From contig CAWAUR010000004.1 in NCBI GenBank assembly GCA_963785255.1, positions 30,343-94,342 on the forward strand: DNA of 64,000 nucleotides. The letters are read 5' to 3'. The notes under the pieces are model-generated. The model was not told the origin of the DNA, made no database searches, and saw nothing but the letters and a program-made list of their open reading frames with translations. Made by a program: the position numbers and the translations under genes. This stretch comes from Bog-159 sp963785255. Lineage in GTDB: Bacteria > Acidobacteriota > Terriglobia > Bryobacterales > Bryobacteraceae. Below, piece after piece: positions 26,239 to 35,408 of the stretch; position 1 is the stretch's first letter; the number at the start of each line of letters is the position of its first letter.

Positions 26239-26268
26239 TATATAGCGCCGGATCGGGACGCGTGTCAA
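26239..26268 (-). promoter_or_regulatory. Sigma-70 type promoter of PadR-ADOP operon 1
   Basis: Minus strand TTGACA (26263-26268), 18-bp spacer, TATATA (26239-26244), then 6 nt to the ATG. Near-consensus; the transcript would begin at the start codon. Confidence 0.65.
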
Positions 26269-26272
26269 GCAT

Positions 26273-26313
26273 GTGGCGCAGGCTCGTAGCCTGCGCGGGG
26301 CTCTCAGCCCCGC
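26273..26313. repeat. Family B twin-hairpin repeat
   Basis: GTGGCGCAGG with stems CAGGCTcgtAGCCTG and GGGGCTctcAGCCCC. The second stem differs from other copies on both sides in a compensating way. Confidence 0.8.
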
Positions 26314-26469
26314 TGGCGGAACTGTTCCACATTGTGGGTCGCCGCCGGAAGGCGGCTTTATCGGCATGCAATCCCCAGCCATTGATGTGCATCCCGGAAA
26401 GGCGCGGGAGCCGGGTCGACCGGCATTACTGTGAGCCGGGGTGTCTTCGCACCTGTTCCTTAATTCGCT

Positions 26470-27458
26470 TCAGCGCTCCGACAGCTTTAGAACCGCCTCC
26501 GGAAGCCGCGCGCCCTGGATCGTAATCTTCGCGGCGGCATCTTCGATTTCGCTTAAATCGTCCGGCGTGAGTTCGATTGCGGCGGCGCCCAGGTTCTCGT
26601 CCAGGCGCTCCAACTTTCGCGTTCCAGGGATCGGCACGATCCATGGTTTCTTAGCCAGCAGCCAGGCGAGCGCAATCTGCGCCGGCGTCGCGCGCCTTGT
26701 TTCAGCGATGCGCTTCAGCAGATCGACAAGAGCCAGATTGGCCGCGCGGGCCTCTGGCGCGAAGCGCGGAGACTGGTTACGGAAATCCGTGCTGTGAAAT
26801 TCTGTGGTGGTTCCAATCTTTCCAGTTAGAAATCCGGCGCCGAGAGGACTGAACGGCACAAAACCAACTCCCAACTCATCGCACGCGTCGAGTACGCCGT
26901 TCTGTTCGGGATCGCGGGTCCACAGCGAATACTCGCTCTGCACGGCGGTGACCGGCTGAACGGCATGCGCGCGCCGGATCGTGTCAGCGCTCGCCTCGGA
27001 CAGGCCGAAGTGCTTCACCTTGCCCTGCTCGATCAATCCTCTGACGGTTCCCGCCACATCTTCAATCGGCACATTAGGATCGACGCGATGTTGATAGAGA
27101 AGATCGATTGCTTCGACCTTCAATCGCCTTAGCGATGCGTCCGTGACCTGCCGGATGTGGTCGGGCCGGCTGTCGAGGCCATAGCGAGTGCCGTCCGGGT
27201 TAATGCCAAATCCAAACTTGGTGGCCACAACGACGCGATCCCGGAAAGCGGCAAGCGCTTCTCCCACCAGTTCTTCGTGAAAGGACCATAAGCCTCGGCC
27301 GTATCAAAGAACGTGACGCCACGCTCGACGGCGCCACGAATGATTTTGATGCCCTCCTGCCGCTCCGTCGGTGGCCCGTAGTTGGCGCTCAGCCCCATGC
27401 ACCCAAATCCAAGAGCTGATACCTCAACGCCGCTTTTTCCCAGTTTGCGCTTCCGCAT
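26470..27458 (-). pseudogene. Aldo/keto reductase, frameshifted
   Basis: From ATG 27458 the frame reads MRKRKLGKSGVEVSALGFG and GVTFFDTAEAYGPFT, containing the catalytic Asp and Tyr of the aldo/keto reductase fold. It then shifts near 27270. The remainder, EELVGEALAAFRDRVVVATKFGFG to SER, continues in another frame down to 26470 with the usual family motifs (KVKHFGLSEA, QSEYSLW, VPFSPLGAGFL, IPGTRKLERLDEN). Together they make a complete AKR13-like enzyme that reduces carbonyls with NADPH. One missing base at ACGAAGAACTGG would explain the break; a sequencing error is an alternative. Confidence 0.82.
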
Positions 27459-27479
27459 TGCGCCCTCGATATCCAGCAT

Positions 27480-27976
27480 ACGGATAAAGCCAGATGGAAC
27501 GGTATCCCGATCCTGCCCAATGATTGCCTAATCCTGCCGAATCGTATGTCGAGTCCGAGCCGCGCCCCTAATGGTGCCCTGCCGCTTGGTTTTGCGGCGG
27601 CCATGGCGGCTTTGCCCGAGCATATGCCAGCGACTTCTCGTTCATCTTCGAGACGGGCGAGCGGGAAATGGATGACAAAGGCATTCCCGAGACGTCGTCA
27701 TGGACCGCGAAATACAATTGCGGCCCGCGGCGCAAAGGCGAGAAGATCGCCTGCTCGTCGCCGACGTCGTCCGCCTTGGCTAGGGACACACCGCAGGACT
27801 GGAGCCTACGGTCACCGGGGAACTGATCGAGCTGATGACCTCAACTCCTTTCAAGACCGGGCCTTCCTTTGCGGTATCGGAGGCGGCTTGTCCTGAAATT
27901 CAGTGCCGGCGAGGTGCGCCACCCGCGCGCGCCGGACGAGGTCGTGTCACTGTGTCCGTAAACGGAGGCAGGTGCC
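27480..27976. other. Gap without a recognisable gene
   Basis: About 500 bp between the reductase and ADOP copy 2. A plus-strand frame through about 27590-27830 (WFCGGHGGFARAYASDF..., CGPRRKGEKI) stays open but has no start that fits and no family I know; it may be a decayed gene. TATGCTGGATATC at 27468-27480 (minus strand) may be the reductase promoter. Confidence 0.4.
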
Positions 27977-30670
27977 TTATTCCTGTCTGAGTGTCTCGGC
28001 GGGGTCCAGAGTCGACGCGCGGAGGGCGGGAAGGCCTGCCGCGAACAATGCCGCGAGTAGCAGAATCCCGAGAGCCAAGATGAGCGAAAGCGGATCCAGC
28101 GGCTTCATATTCGTCAGCTCCTTCTGCAAGTACTTGCCACCCAGCCACAGGAATGGCACACCCAGAAAGATGCCCAGCACGGCCGTGCCGAGTCCTTCGC
28201 GCAGAATCAACGAGACCACGTTGCGCGGCTGGGCCCCGAGCGCCAGACGCACGCCGATTTCGCCGCGGCGGCGCGACGTGCTGTAGGAGATGACGCCATA
28301 GAGTCCCACAACCGAGAGGGCTAGCGCCAGGATCCCGAATCCGCTGCACAGGGTGGCGAACATTCGCTCGCGCTGCAGGCCGTTCGAGATCTGCTCTTCC
28401 ATGGTGATGGTGTCCACCATGGGCAGATTACGATCCACTTCGCTCACGGCCCGCCGGATAGCCGGTAATACAGCCTGTGGTGGCTGGGAAGTCCGCAGGA
28501 CAACCGTCGCTTCGGGCACATCCCCGGTGAACGGCAGCCACAGCGCGGAGGGCCGTTCTTTGATGGAGGTGACGGCGATGACGGGGGCGATGCCCACGAT
28601 GTCGTATTCCGGTAGCTTCGCGCCCGGCGGACCGTCGACCATCTCCAGCCTTTGCCCGAGCACCCCGGCCCCTCCCATGCGGCGCGCCAGGTCCTCGCTG
28701 ATGATGGCAACTCTCGCCGGGCCGGTGAGATCCGCCCGATTGAAGTTCCGCCCGGCAATCATGCGCGAAATGTAAAGCGGCAGGTACGCGGGTGTCACGG
28801 CATTCACGGAAACGTCGTAGCGCTTCGCCCGGCCGGGAATCTGTACCGCCTCCCACCAGCCGCCCATATCCACGGGGCGCGCGGAGGCGAGCCCCACGGC
28901 TGAGACGCCAGGTGTCGCCCGCAGCCGTTGATCGAGATGGAAATAAAACTGCGCCAGCCGCGGCTTGTCGTATCCGGAGGTGCCCGGCCGCGTGCCAAAC
29001 AGGATGAGATTGCGGCGGTCGAAGCCTGGATCGCTGGATTGGATGCCCGCCAGATTGCGCGTAAAGATAACCGCGGTCATCACCAGGATCACCGAAAGCG
29101 CCATCTGGAACGTGACGAACCACCTTCCACTGTTCCAGCCGCGGCGGGACAGAGCGCCAATGCTGCCGGCGCCGTGTTTGAGCGAACCTGCATCCAGCCG
29201 CCTGGACGCCTGCCACGCCGGGAAGAGGCCGAATGCCACAAGTGCCGCGGCGGCGATGGAGCCTATCATCGCCATCATGCGCCAATCCAGGGCGAAGCCG
29301 ATGGCGATGGTCTCATGTCCCGCGAGGAACTGGCCCAGTTGCGTCGCGATCACCCATGCAATCCCGATGCCGGCGATGCCGCCCAGGATCGCGAGCAGGG
29401 CGCTTTCGGTGAAAAGCTGGCGCATCAGGCGGGCCCGCCCGCAGCCCAGTGAGATACGCATGGCCAGTTCCTTTTGCCGGGCGTTGGCGCGGGCCAGCAA
29501 CAGGTTCGCGATGTTCACGCAGGCGATGACCAGCAGCAGAGTGACCAGGCCGCCGAGCACCAGCAAAGGTTCCCGAAATTCGTCCCGCAGGATACCCAGG
29601 CCCCGCCGGCCCGCGTCCAGACTGATCCGCGGCGCGGCCGCCAGGTTCCTTGGCGGCTTTGCCCAGGTAGCCCGAAACGCGGCGTCCATGGCCGGCTCCA
29701 ACCGGGATTCGGCGATGCTGGTAGCGCGCCGGGCCAGAAGCTGCATGCCCCAATACCGGTTGTTCTCGAGCGCGTTTTGCATCTCGCCGGACCCGCTGTG
29801 CAGAAAACTGGCATGATGCAGCGGTGTGTAGATCTCGGCGGCATCGCCCGGAGCCAGCCCGTAGAATGCCGGTTCCAACACGCCTGCGATCAGGTACGTT
29901 TCGTTGTTGATGGTGATGGTGCGCCCGGCAGCGCTGGGATCGCTGCTCAGGGCGCGCATCCAGAAACGATGCGTTACTACCGCCACGGCCGGCGCCGCAT
30001 ACGTATCGTCGTCGTCCGAAAGCAGGCGGCCGAATTGCGGACGAACTTCGAGACTCGAAAAGAAGTTACCGCTTACGGCCCGCTCACGGGCCACCGTGGG
30101 CCTGCCCGCGAAGCTGACGCTCACTTGGTCCGGGTAGGTGAAAGCCGCCACCGATGCCAGCGCGGAAACGCTTTTGCGCATTTGCGCGAAGGCGGGGTAC
30201 GAGAAGAAATCGGCCACATCCCATCCACCCGCCGGCGCCATGCTGCCCGATGCGCCGTCGGCCAGTTCCTGCGGATAGCCGTGGCCTTTCCAGTGGACCA
30301 AAGTGAGTTCCCGTGGGTTGGGCAGCGGCAGGTCGCGCCACAACACGCGGTCCATCAGGGAGCCGATCGCGCTGTTGGCGCCGATGCCCAGCGCCAGCGA
30401 GATGACCGCCGCGGCGGTAATTGCCGGATTCCTTCGCATCATGCGCCAGCCGAACACGATGTCCTGCCGTAAACCGGTCATCCACGCCCATCCCCGTTCA
30501 TCCCGGCAACGTTCTTGCACCTGCGTGGCGCCGCCGAATTCCCGATTCGCGAGGCGCCACGCTTCGTCCTGCGAGTATCCCTGCCGCTCGTATTCCGCGG
30601 CCAGATGGTGCAGGTGATGCGCCACCTCGTTGTGCAGTTCGGACTCCCTGCGTTTCCAGGAAAATGTCAT
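27977..30670 (-). CDS. ADOP family permease (MacB/FtsX-like), copy 2
   Basis: 897 residues from ATG 30670 (MTFSWKRRESELHNEVAHHL). Prefix domain with HLAAEYERQGYSQDEAWRLA, then MacB core and FtsX helices twice; the second FtsX domain has YSTSRRRGEIGVRLALG and the first ARANARQKELAMRISLGCG, the conserved loops that couple to an ATPase. No ATPase gene is near. About eight transmembrane segments in total. The regulator gene ends 15 bp upstream, with GGGGAGG before the ATG. Only distantly similar to copies 1 and 3, so this is not a recent duplication. Substrate unknown. Confidence 0.92.
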   Translation of the reverse strand: MTFSWKRRESELHNEVAHHLHHLAAEYERQGYSQDEAWRLANREFGGATQVQERCRDERGWAWMTGLRQDIVFGWRMMRRNPAITAAAVISLALGIGANSAIGSLMDRVLWRDLPLPNPRELTLVHWKGHGYPQELADGASGSMAPAGGWDVADFFSYPAFAQMRKSVSALASVAAFTYPDQVSVSFAGRPTVARERAVSGNFFSSLEVRPQFGRLLSDDDDTYAAPAVAVVTHRFWMRALSSDPSAAGRTITINNETYLIAGVLEPAFYGLAPGDAAEIYTPLHHASFLHSGSGEMQNALENNRYWGMQLLARRATSIAESRLEPAMDAAFRATWAKPPRNLAAAPRISLDAGRRGLGILRDEFREPLLVLGGLVTLLLVIACVNIANLLLARANARQKELAMRISLGCGRARLMRQLFTESALLAILGGIAGIGIAWVIATQLGQFLAGHETIAIGFALDWRMMAMIGSIAAAALVAFGLFPAWQASRRLDAGSLKHGAGSIGALSRRGWNSGRWFVTFQMALSVILVMTAVIFTRNLAGIQSSDPGFDRRNLILFGTRPGTSGYDKPRLAQFYFHLDQRLRATPGVSAVGLASARPVDMGGWWEAVQIPGRAKRYDVSVNAVTPAYLPLYISRMIAGRNFNRADLTGPARVAIISEDLARRMGGAGVLGQRLEMVDGPPGAKLPEYDIVGIAPVIAVTSIKERPSALWLPFTGDVPEATVVLRTSQPPQAVLPAIRRAVSEVDRNLPMVDTITMEEQISNGLQRERMFATLCSGFGILALALSVVGLYGVISYSTSRRRGEIGVRLALGAQPRNVVSLILREGLGTAVLGIFLGVPFLWLGGKYLQKELTNMKPLDPLSLILALGILLLAALFAAGLPALRASTLDPAETLRQE

Positions 30671-30685
30671 TGGAGACCTCCCCTT

Positions 30686-31012
30686 TCAAGACTCCAGCAC
30701 CATGGCCACTGCGCCCGTGTAGCGCTGCCATTGTTCCTTCTCGTGGCGGAGGCATGCGCGTCCCGCCACCGTCAGCGTGTAGAATTTCGCCATGGGCCCG
30801 CCGCCGGTCTCGCGCCACTCCGCTTTCAGCACGCCCTTGCGCTCCAGACGATGCAGGGCCGGATACAGGGATCCCTGCTGGACCTGCAGCAGTTCTTTTG
30901 AGGTGACCAGGATTCGCTGGGCAATTCCATAGCCGTGAATCGGGCCGTGGGCGACGGTTTTCAGAATGAGGAGATCGAGTGTGCCCTGGATGAGATCGGT
31001 CTTCTTTGCCAT
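30686..31012 (-). CDS. PadR family transcriptional regulator, partner of ADOP copy 2
   Basis: 108 residues from ATG 31012 (MAKKTDLIQGTLDLLILKTV), the standard PadR opening. GPIHGYGIAQRIL, LLQVQQGSLYPALHRLERKG and AKFYTLTVAGRACL complete the winged helix. ATG 31018 adds two residues and is also possible. Minus-strand TTGACA (31046-31051) and CATACT (31021-31026) with a 19-bp spacer place transcription start near 31012, which favours the shorter, leaderless form. ATGGCATGCTAT (31024-31035), an imperfect palindrome, overlaps the -10 and could be the operator. Confidence 0.88.
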   Translation of the reverse strand: MAKKTDLIQGTLDLLILKTVAHGPIHGYGIAQRILVTSKELLQVQQGSLYPALHRLERKGVLKAEWRETGGGPMAKFYTLTVAGRACLRHEKEQWQRYTGAVAMVLES

Positions 31013-31020
31013 GCGCATCT

Positions 31021-31051
31021 AGTATGGCATGCTATGTAGGTAGAATGTCAA
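31021..31051 (-). promoter_or_regulatory. Promoter of PadR-ADOP operon 2
   Basis: TTGACA at 31046-31051 and CATACT at 31021-31026 on the minus strand; the 19-bp spacing is slightly long. Confidence 0.5.
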
Positions 31052-31231
31052 GGTAGCAGCGGAGAGCGGAGCGCAAGTTGCTGAGCCGGGTAGGGGCGCG
31101 GCAGCGTGCTCTTCGAGATGATGGCGCAGCAACCTTGAAGTTATTATTGCCCGCGCAGCCGAGGCGATTTTTGGATAGAACTGCACAAACGTTTCGTCCA
31201 CACACCGTTCTTGGCATGTGCCCGCTCGTTG

Positions 31232-32698
31232 TTAGCAATCTTTCTTTGCTTTTATTGCACTCGTTCCCGTTTTGCTGGGTGAACTCGCGCCTGGCGTCGC
31301 CTTGCTGCCGACCGGTAGGGACAGGGAGCCGGCGGTTAGCTCGGGGTTGACCACGCTCAGCGGATTTGCTGGATGAACGGCGCTGCAGCTTCCGCAGAGT
31401 CCGGAACTGTCTGTCTTCACGACGTACAGTAGTCCGAGCCCAGCCGCGTAATCCTCGGTCCAACCGGCGGCCACGAAGCCGCCATCGCGCCCCAGCGCCG
31501 CAGCGGCGAAGTACTCGCTGAGGGGCCTGCCCGTGGTGTAGACCTGATAGTAGAAGTGCTGCCAAAGCAAGTTGCCGCTGGCATCCACCTTCCCCAGCCA
31601 GGGTACGATGCCGGGGGTGCTGATGAGATCTCCATTACCGGCGAGAATGTACCCGCCGTCGGCCGTCTGATGCACCGAGTAAATGACCGTGCCTATCTCT
31701 ACGCAGCCGCCGTCCGGGCAGTGGGTTCCGCCGCTGTAGGCGTTCTGCCAGATGATGTTCCCGCTCGAGTCTAGCTTGACAAGCAGCCCGCCTTTTTGAT
31801 TCGACCCGAACCAGGCGCCCGCACAAACGTAGCCGCCGTCGGATGTCTGAACGATGGAATCGGTGAACAGCGAGCCGGACACGCCGGCAGTTAGGCCTCG
31901 CTGCCACTGGAGTCTGCCGCTCGCGTCGAGCTTGACGGCCAAGCCGCCCTCGGAGGAAGAAGTGTAGTAATTTCCCGTTGCCACGTAGCCGCCGTCGGAG
32001 GTCTGCTGAATGGCCAGAAACCACGCGGTTGTCCCCCCGGCTGGACCGGTCTCGCGCTGCCACTGCACGTCCCCGGAATCGTCCACTTTGAGTACCAGGG
32101 CCGCGCTTGGCGAAGGACCAGGTGCGTAAACCCCTCCGGCGGCCACATAGCCGCCATCGGCTGTCTGTTTGATGCTGGTGATACCCATGCCGTCTGAGCC
32201 CGTTAGATAGGTCTTCGCCCAAATCGGATTGCCGCCGGAATCGAGCTTCTCGATAATGGCGCACTGCGTTGAGGACAACCCCCCGCAGTTTGGCGCTGTC
32301 CCACAACCCGTCGCTCCGCCGCCTAGTATGTAACCCCCATCTCTGGTCTGCTGTATCGAGACGCCTACGGTGTAATCGCCTGGCGGACTGCTGAAGCAGC
32401 CAAGCTCTTTCTGCCACTGCGGGTCGCCCGAGGAATCGGTCTTGACGAGCCAATTGACGGCTGCGTTCCCGTCGCTGGAGGCTAACAGGATGTAGCCCCC
32501 GTCGGAGGTAGCTTGTACGTCCTCGGGTGTCAGATCGGTCTGCTTGGTTGTGTTGCTGGTGAAGTCGGCATAAGACCTTATGTAGGTCGTGGGACCGGCT
32601 GCTATGGCCGTCGCAGTGGTCAGGAGCATCACGCCCGACATGCGGCCAATATAATTATGCCTGGCCTTCGAGGCACACCTCTCCGTCGGTCTTCGCAT
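31232..32698 (-). CDS. Secreted delta-60-like repeat protein
   Basis: About 488 residues from ATG 32698 (MRRPTERCASK); ATG 32740 and 32641 are alternatives. A hydrophobic segment MSGVMLLTTATAIAAG acts as signal. The body has seven or eight repeats of about 50 residues built on QTSDGGYVATG ... VKLDSSGNIIWQ, similar to delta-60 beta-propeller units in secreted bacterial proteins. The C-terminal about 50 residues (Pro/Ser/Ala/Lys-rich, ending AKKDC) are low-complexity. Several Cys residues suggest disulfides. Function unknown. Confidence 0.8.
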   Translation of the reverse strand: MRRPTERCASKARHNYIGRMSGVMLLTTATAIAAGPTTYIRSYADFTSNTTKQTDLTPEDVQATSDGGYILLASSDGNAAVNWLVKTDSSGDPQWQKELGCFSSPPGDYTVGVSIQQTRDGGYILGGGATGCGTAPNCGGLSSTQCAIIEKLDSGGNPIWAKTYLTGSDGMGITSIKQTADGGYVAAGGVYAPGPSPSAALVLKVDDSGDVQWQRETGPAGGTTAWFLAIQQTSDGGYVATGNYYTSSSEGGLAVKLDASGRLQWQRGLTAGVSGSLFTDSIVQTSDGGYVCAGAWFGSNQKGGLLVKLDSSGNIIWQNAYSGGTHCPDGGCVEIGTVIYSVHQTADGGYILAGNGDLISTPGIVPWLGKVDASGNLLWQHFYYQVYTTGRPLSEYFAAAALGRDGGFVAAGWTEDYAAGLGLLYVVKTDSSGLCGSCSAVHPANPLSVVNPELTAGSLSLPVGSKATPGASSPSKTGTSAIKAKKDC

Positions 32699-33161
32699 AT
32701 TAACTGGACACCTGCCTATCAGATTACCGCGACAGCTCATTTAACGGCATTAACTAAGCGCGGTGCGTGTACTCGCATAGACAATTGTGCCGCGTCCGGA
32801 GCCAAATTGTCCGTCCGGCCCCGCCGCGGCTGGCGCCTGGTGCAGCCCCACGCCGGCGCCCAGTTGCTCAGGGAGTATGGAATCCCGTGTACCGATCCAT
32901 AACTAAAGACAATATGGCTAATACACGCGCGCCGCATGGACAATCAAAGGAACAGAGAACCGCCTCTTGGGAGTCGCAACGGGCCGGATTCCTTCGCATC
33001 GTGTGCGCGACTCGGCACTGGACGCTTGAACGGGCGGATCGACGCGCGTGGTGCACGGGAGATTTGTGATCGTAAGAAGCGGAACCGCACTGAACCTAAC
33101 GGTCATCAAGCGCATGCCGCGGTTGGCCAGGACCGGCGGCATACATCCACCGGTTCGAGCC
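32699..33161. other. Gap between divergent secreted-protein genes
   Basis: About 460 bp separating two divergent start codons. It must hold promoters for both, but I see no convincing -35/-10 pair or conserved repeat. Open frames here lack coding character. Confidence 0.4.
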
Positions 33162-35003
33162 ATGTGGCGAAGCGCTTTCTTCATCATCCTGTCCGGTGCC
33201 GTGACGGCGGTGGCCTCGCCTGCCCAGACACTTACTACTATTTTGAGTTTCAACGGGACGATCGGTGCAGGCGGCGAGTCTCTCCTCCAGGGCGCCGACG
33301 GAAACTTCTACGGGGCAACCGCAACAGGCGGAGCGAGCCAGTCCTGCAAATCGGGCTGCGGCACGATCTTCAAGGTTACTCCGGGAGGGGCGCCGGCGAG
33401 GCTGTACAGCTTTGATGGGACGGATGGCAGCAACCCAATCGGGCTGGTTCAAGCCACCGACGGGAACTTCTATGGGACAACCAGCCCAGCTGGGGCGTAT
33501 GGCGATGGCACGATCTTCAGAATTACTCCGGCGGGCTCTCTGACGACGCTGACCAACTTTGACGGGACAAACGGTAGCTCCCCCAGCACCCCATTTGTCG
33601 GGCTGGTTCAAGGCGCCGACGGAAACTTCTACGGGACAACCGCAACAGGCGGAGCGAGCCAGTCCTGCAAATCGGGCTGCGGCACGATCTTCAGGATTAC
33701 TCCGGGGGGCTCCCTGTCGAGGTTGTACAGCTTTGATGGGACCGATGGCAGCAACCCAATCGGGCTGCTTCAAGCCACTGACGGGAACTTCTATGGGACA
33801 ACCAGCGCAGGTGGGTCGTATGGCGATGGCACGATCTTCAGAATTACTCCGGCGGGCTCCCTGACGACGCTTACCAACTTTGACGGGACAGATGGCAAGG
33901 GCCCAATCGGGCTGCTTCAAGCCAGCGATGGGAACTTCTACGGGATCGGTGGGGGCGGAGCCTACGGCGATGGCACCGTGTTCAAAATCACTCCGGCAGG
34001 CCAACTGTCGACGCTGTACAGCTTCAACGTGGCGGACGGGTCCAGCCCCTCCCGGTTGATTCAAGCCAGCGACGGCAATTTCTACGGGACAAGCGGCAAG
34101 GGCGGGGCCTACGGTGAAGGCACGATCTTCAGAATTACTCCAGCGGGCTCTCTGACGACGCTCACCAGCTTTGACAGGACCGATGGCAGCAATCCAATCG
34201 GGCTGCTTCAAGCCAGCGACGGGAACTTGTACGGGACAACTAACGCAGGTGGGGCGTATGGCGATGGCACCGTTTTCAAGCTATCTGTGGGGCTTGGTCC
34301 GCTCCCCTCGATAAACCCCGGCGGTGTAGTGAACGCAGCAAGCTATGCGGCGACGGTGGCTCCCGGCAGCATTGCTTCGGCTTTCGGCGACTTCCTCTTG
34401 ACCTCGCCGCTCGGCGCCACGCAATTGCCGCTTCCCACGCGTATCTCGGGCCTGTCCCTTCAATTCGACGGCGCCTTGGCGCCTCTGTTCTTCGTTTCCG
34501 GTGGGCAGGTCAATGTGCAGGTCCCCTGGGAATTGACTGGCCAATCGCAGACCAGCCTGACTGGCACTCTGAACAACCAGACAGGCGCCGCGCAAACGGT
34601 GGGTCTCGCGGCCTTCGCGCCGGCGATCTTTAGCCAGAACGCCGAAGGCTCGGACCAGGGGGCCATCCTTGACACATCTTATCGGCTGGTGGATTCCTCC
34701 AATCCGGCGGCCGCGGGCAGCAGCGCCGTCCTGATCTACTGTACCGGTCTCGGAGCGGTTACCAACCAGCCCCCGACCGGCTCACCCGCTCCTGGCAACC
34801 CGCTGGCGTGGTCGGCCACGCCCACGGTGATGATCGGCGGAGTTCCCGCGGACGTGTCGTTCTCCGGCCTCGCGCCCGGCTATGTGGGCCTCTACCAGGT
34901 GAACGCGCAGGTGCCCACCGGGTCGGCCACCGGGCCCGCGGTACCTGTCGTGATCTCCATCGGTGGGGTGACATCGAATACGGTCACCATGGCGGTACAG
35001 TAA
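33162..35003 (+). CDS. Secreted repeat protein with Solibacter-type C-terminal domain
   Basis: 613 residues from ATG 33162 (MWRSAFFIILSGAVTAVASPAQT), which opens directly into a signal peptide; the frame extends upstream to 33048 but without one. Residues about 30-375 are eight or so units of the type GNFYGTTSAGGSYGDGTIFRITPAGSLTTL split by YSFDGTDGSNPIGL, the Gloeobacter/Verrucomicrobia repeat (TIGR03803 in memory). Residues about 380-613, beginning GGVVNAASYAATVAPGS and including GGQVNVQVPWEL and GYVGLYQVNAQVP, match the Solibacter C-terminal domain (TIGR03437). That domain is the strongest taxonomic pointer in the window. Role unknown; likely cell surface. Confidence 0.9.
   Translation: MWRSAFFIILSGAVTAVASPAQTLTTILSFNGTIGAGGESLLQGADGNFYGATATGGASQSCKSGCGTIFKVTPGGAPARLYSFDGTDGSNPIGLVQATDGNFYGTTSPAGAYGDGTIFRITPAGSLTTLTNFDGTNGSSPSTPFVGLVQGADGNFYGTTATGGASQSCKSGCGTIFRITPGGSLSRLYSFDGTDGSNPIGLLQATDGNFYGTTSAGGSYGDGTIFRITPAGSLTTLTNFDGTDGKGPIGLLQASDGNFYGIGGGGAYGDGTVFKITPAGQLSTLYSFNVADGSSPSRLIQASDGNFYGTSGKGGAYGEGTIFRITPAGSLTTLTSFDRTDGSNPIGLLQASDGNLYGTTNAGGAYGDGTVFKLSVGLGPLPSINPGGVVNAASYAATVAPGSIASAFGDFLLTSPLGATQLPLPTRISGLSLQFDGALAPLFFVSGGQVNVQVPWELTGQSQTSLTGTLNNQTGAAQTVGLAAFAPAIFSQNAEGSDQGAILDTSYRLVDSSNPAAAGSSAVLIYCTGLGAVTNQPPTGSPAPGNPLAWSATPTVMIGGVPADVSFSGLAPGYVGLYQVNAQVPTGSATGPAVPVVISIGGVTSNTVTMAVQ
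33291..33932 (+). repeat. Two near-identical 321-bp direct repeats within a coding region
   Basis: The stretch beginning GGCGCCGACGGAAACTTC at 33291 recurs at 33612 with few changes and keeps the frame (107 codons each). This indicates a recent in-frame duplication of two to three repeat units. Confidence 0.85.
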
Positions 35004-35408
35004 GAACCCGATTAGCCGCGGCCTCGAACCGGGGTGGGCGGAGGCGCGTGGCTGGCGCTGCACGCAGCCCGATGTTGGCGGCGAGGCGCTGGCCAAGACC
35101 AGGGCCTTCATTGGCCGCCGGCGCACGCCGCGCAGTGCCGGCTCGATCTCGGAAGCCTGCTCCCCGCGGCCGTCTCCACGGTGGCTTCGCCAGCCAAACT
35201 GGCCTGCCAGGCGCACCTGCTTATCGCCGTCACGCCCTCGAACTCGATCCTGAAATCCTCCGTCGCGCCTCGCTGTGCTGCTGGTCGATTCGCGCCGCCA
35301 GTGTGAGAAGCTGGGTGAGTTGCGGCACGCAGATCACGGTCTGCGATTTCACCGGCTTGGGCGTCGAGGACCATATATCGCGGAATACTGCTACGAGAGG
35401 AGCGGGGC
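35004..35408. other. Gap without a recognisable gene
   Basis: About 400 bp of GC-rich sequence. A long plus-strand frame crosses it and continues into the aminotransferase gene out of phase, but it reads as Arg/Ala/Pro-rich shadow sequence. GAGAGGAG just before 35409 is a likely ribosome site. Confidence 0.4.

Noticed and set aside
27546..27896. Protein-coding gene in the gap before ADOP copy 2
   Set aside because: No plausible start with a ribosome site, no recognisable domain, and different frames are open in different parts.
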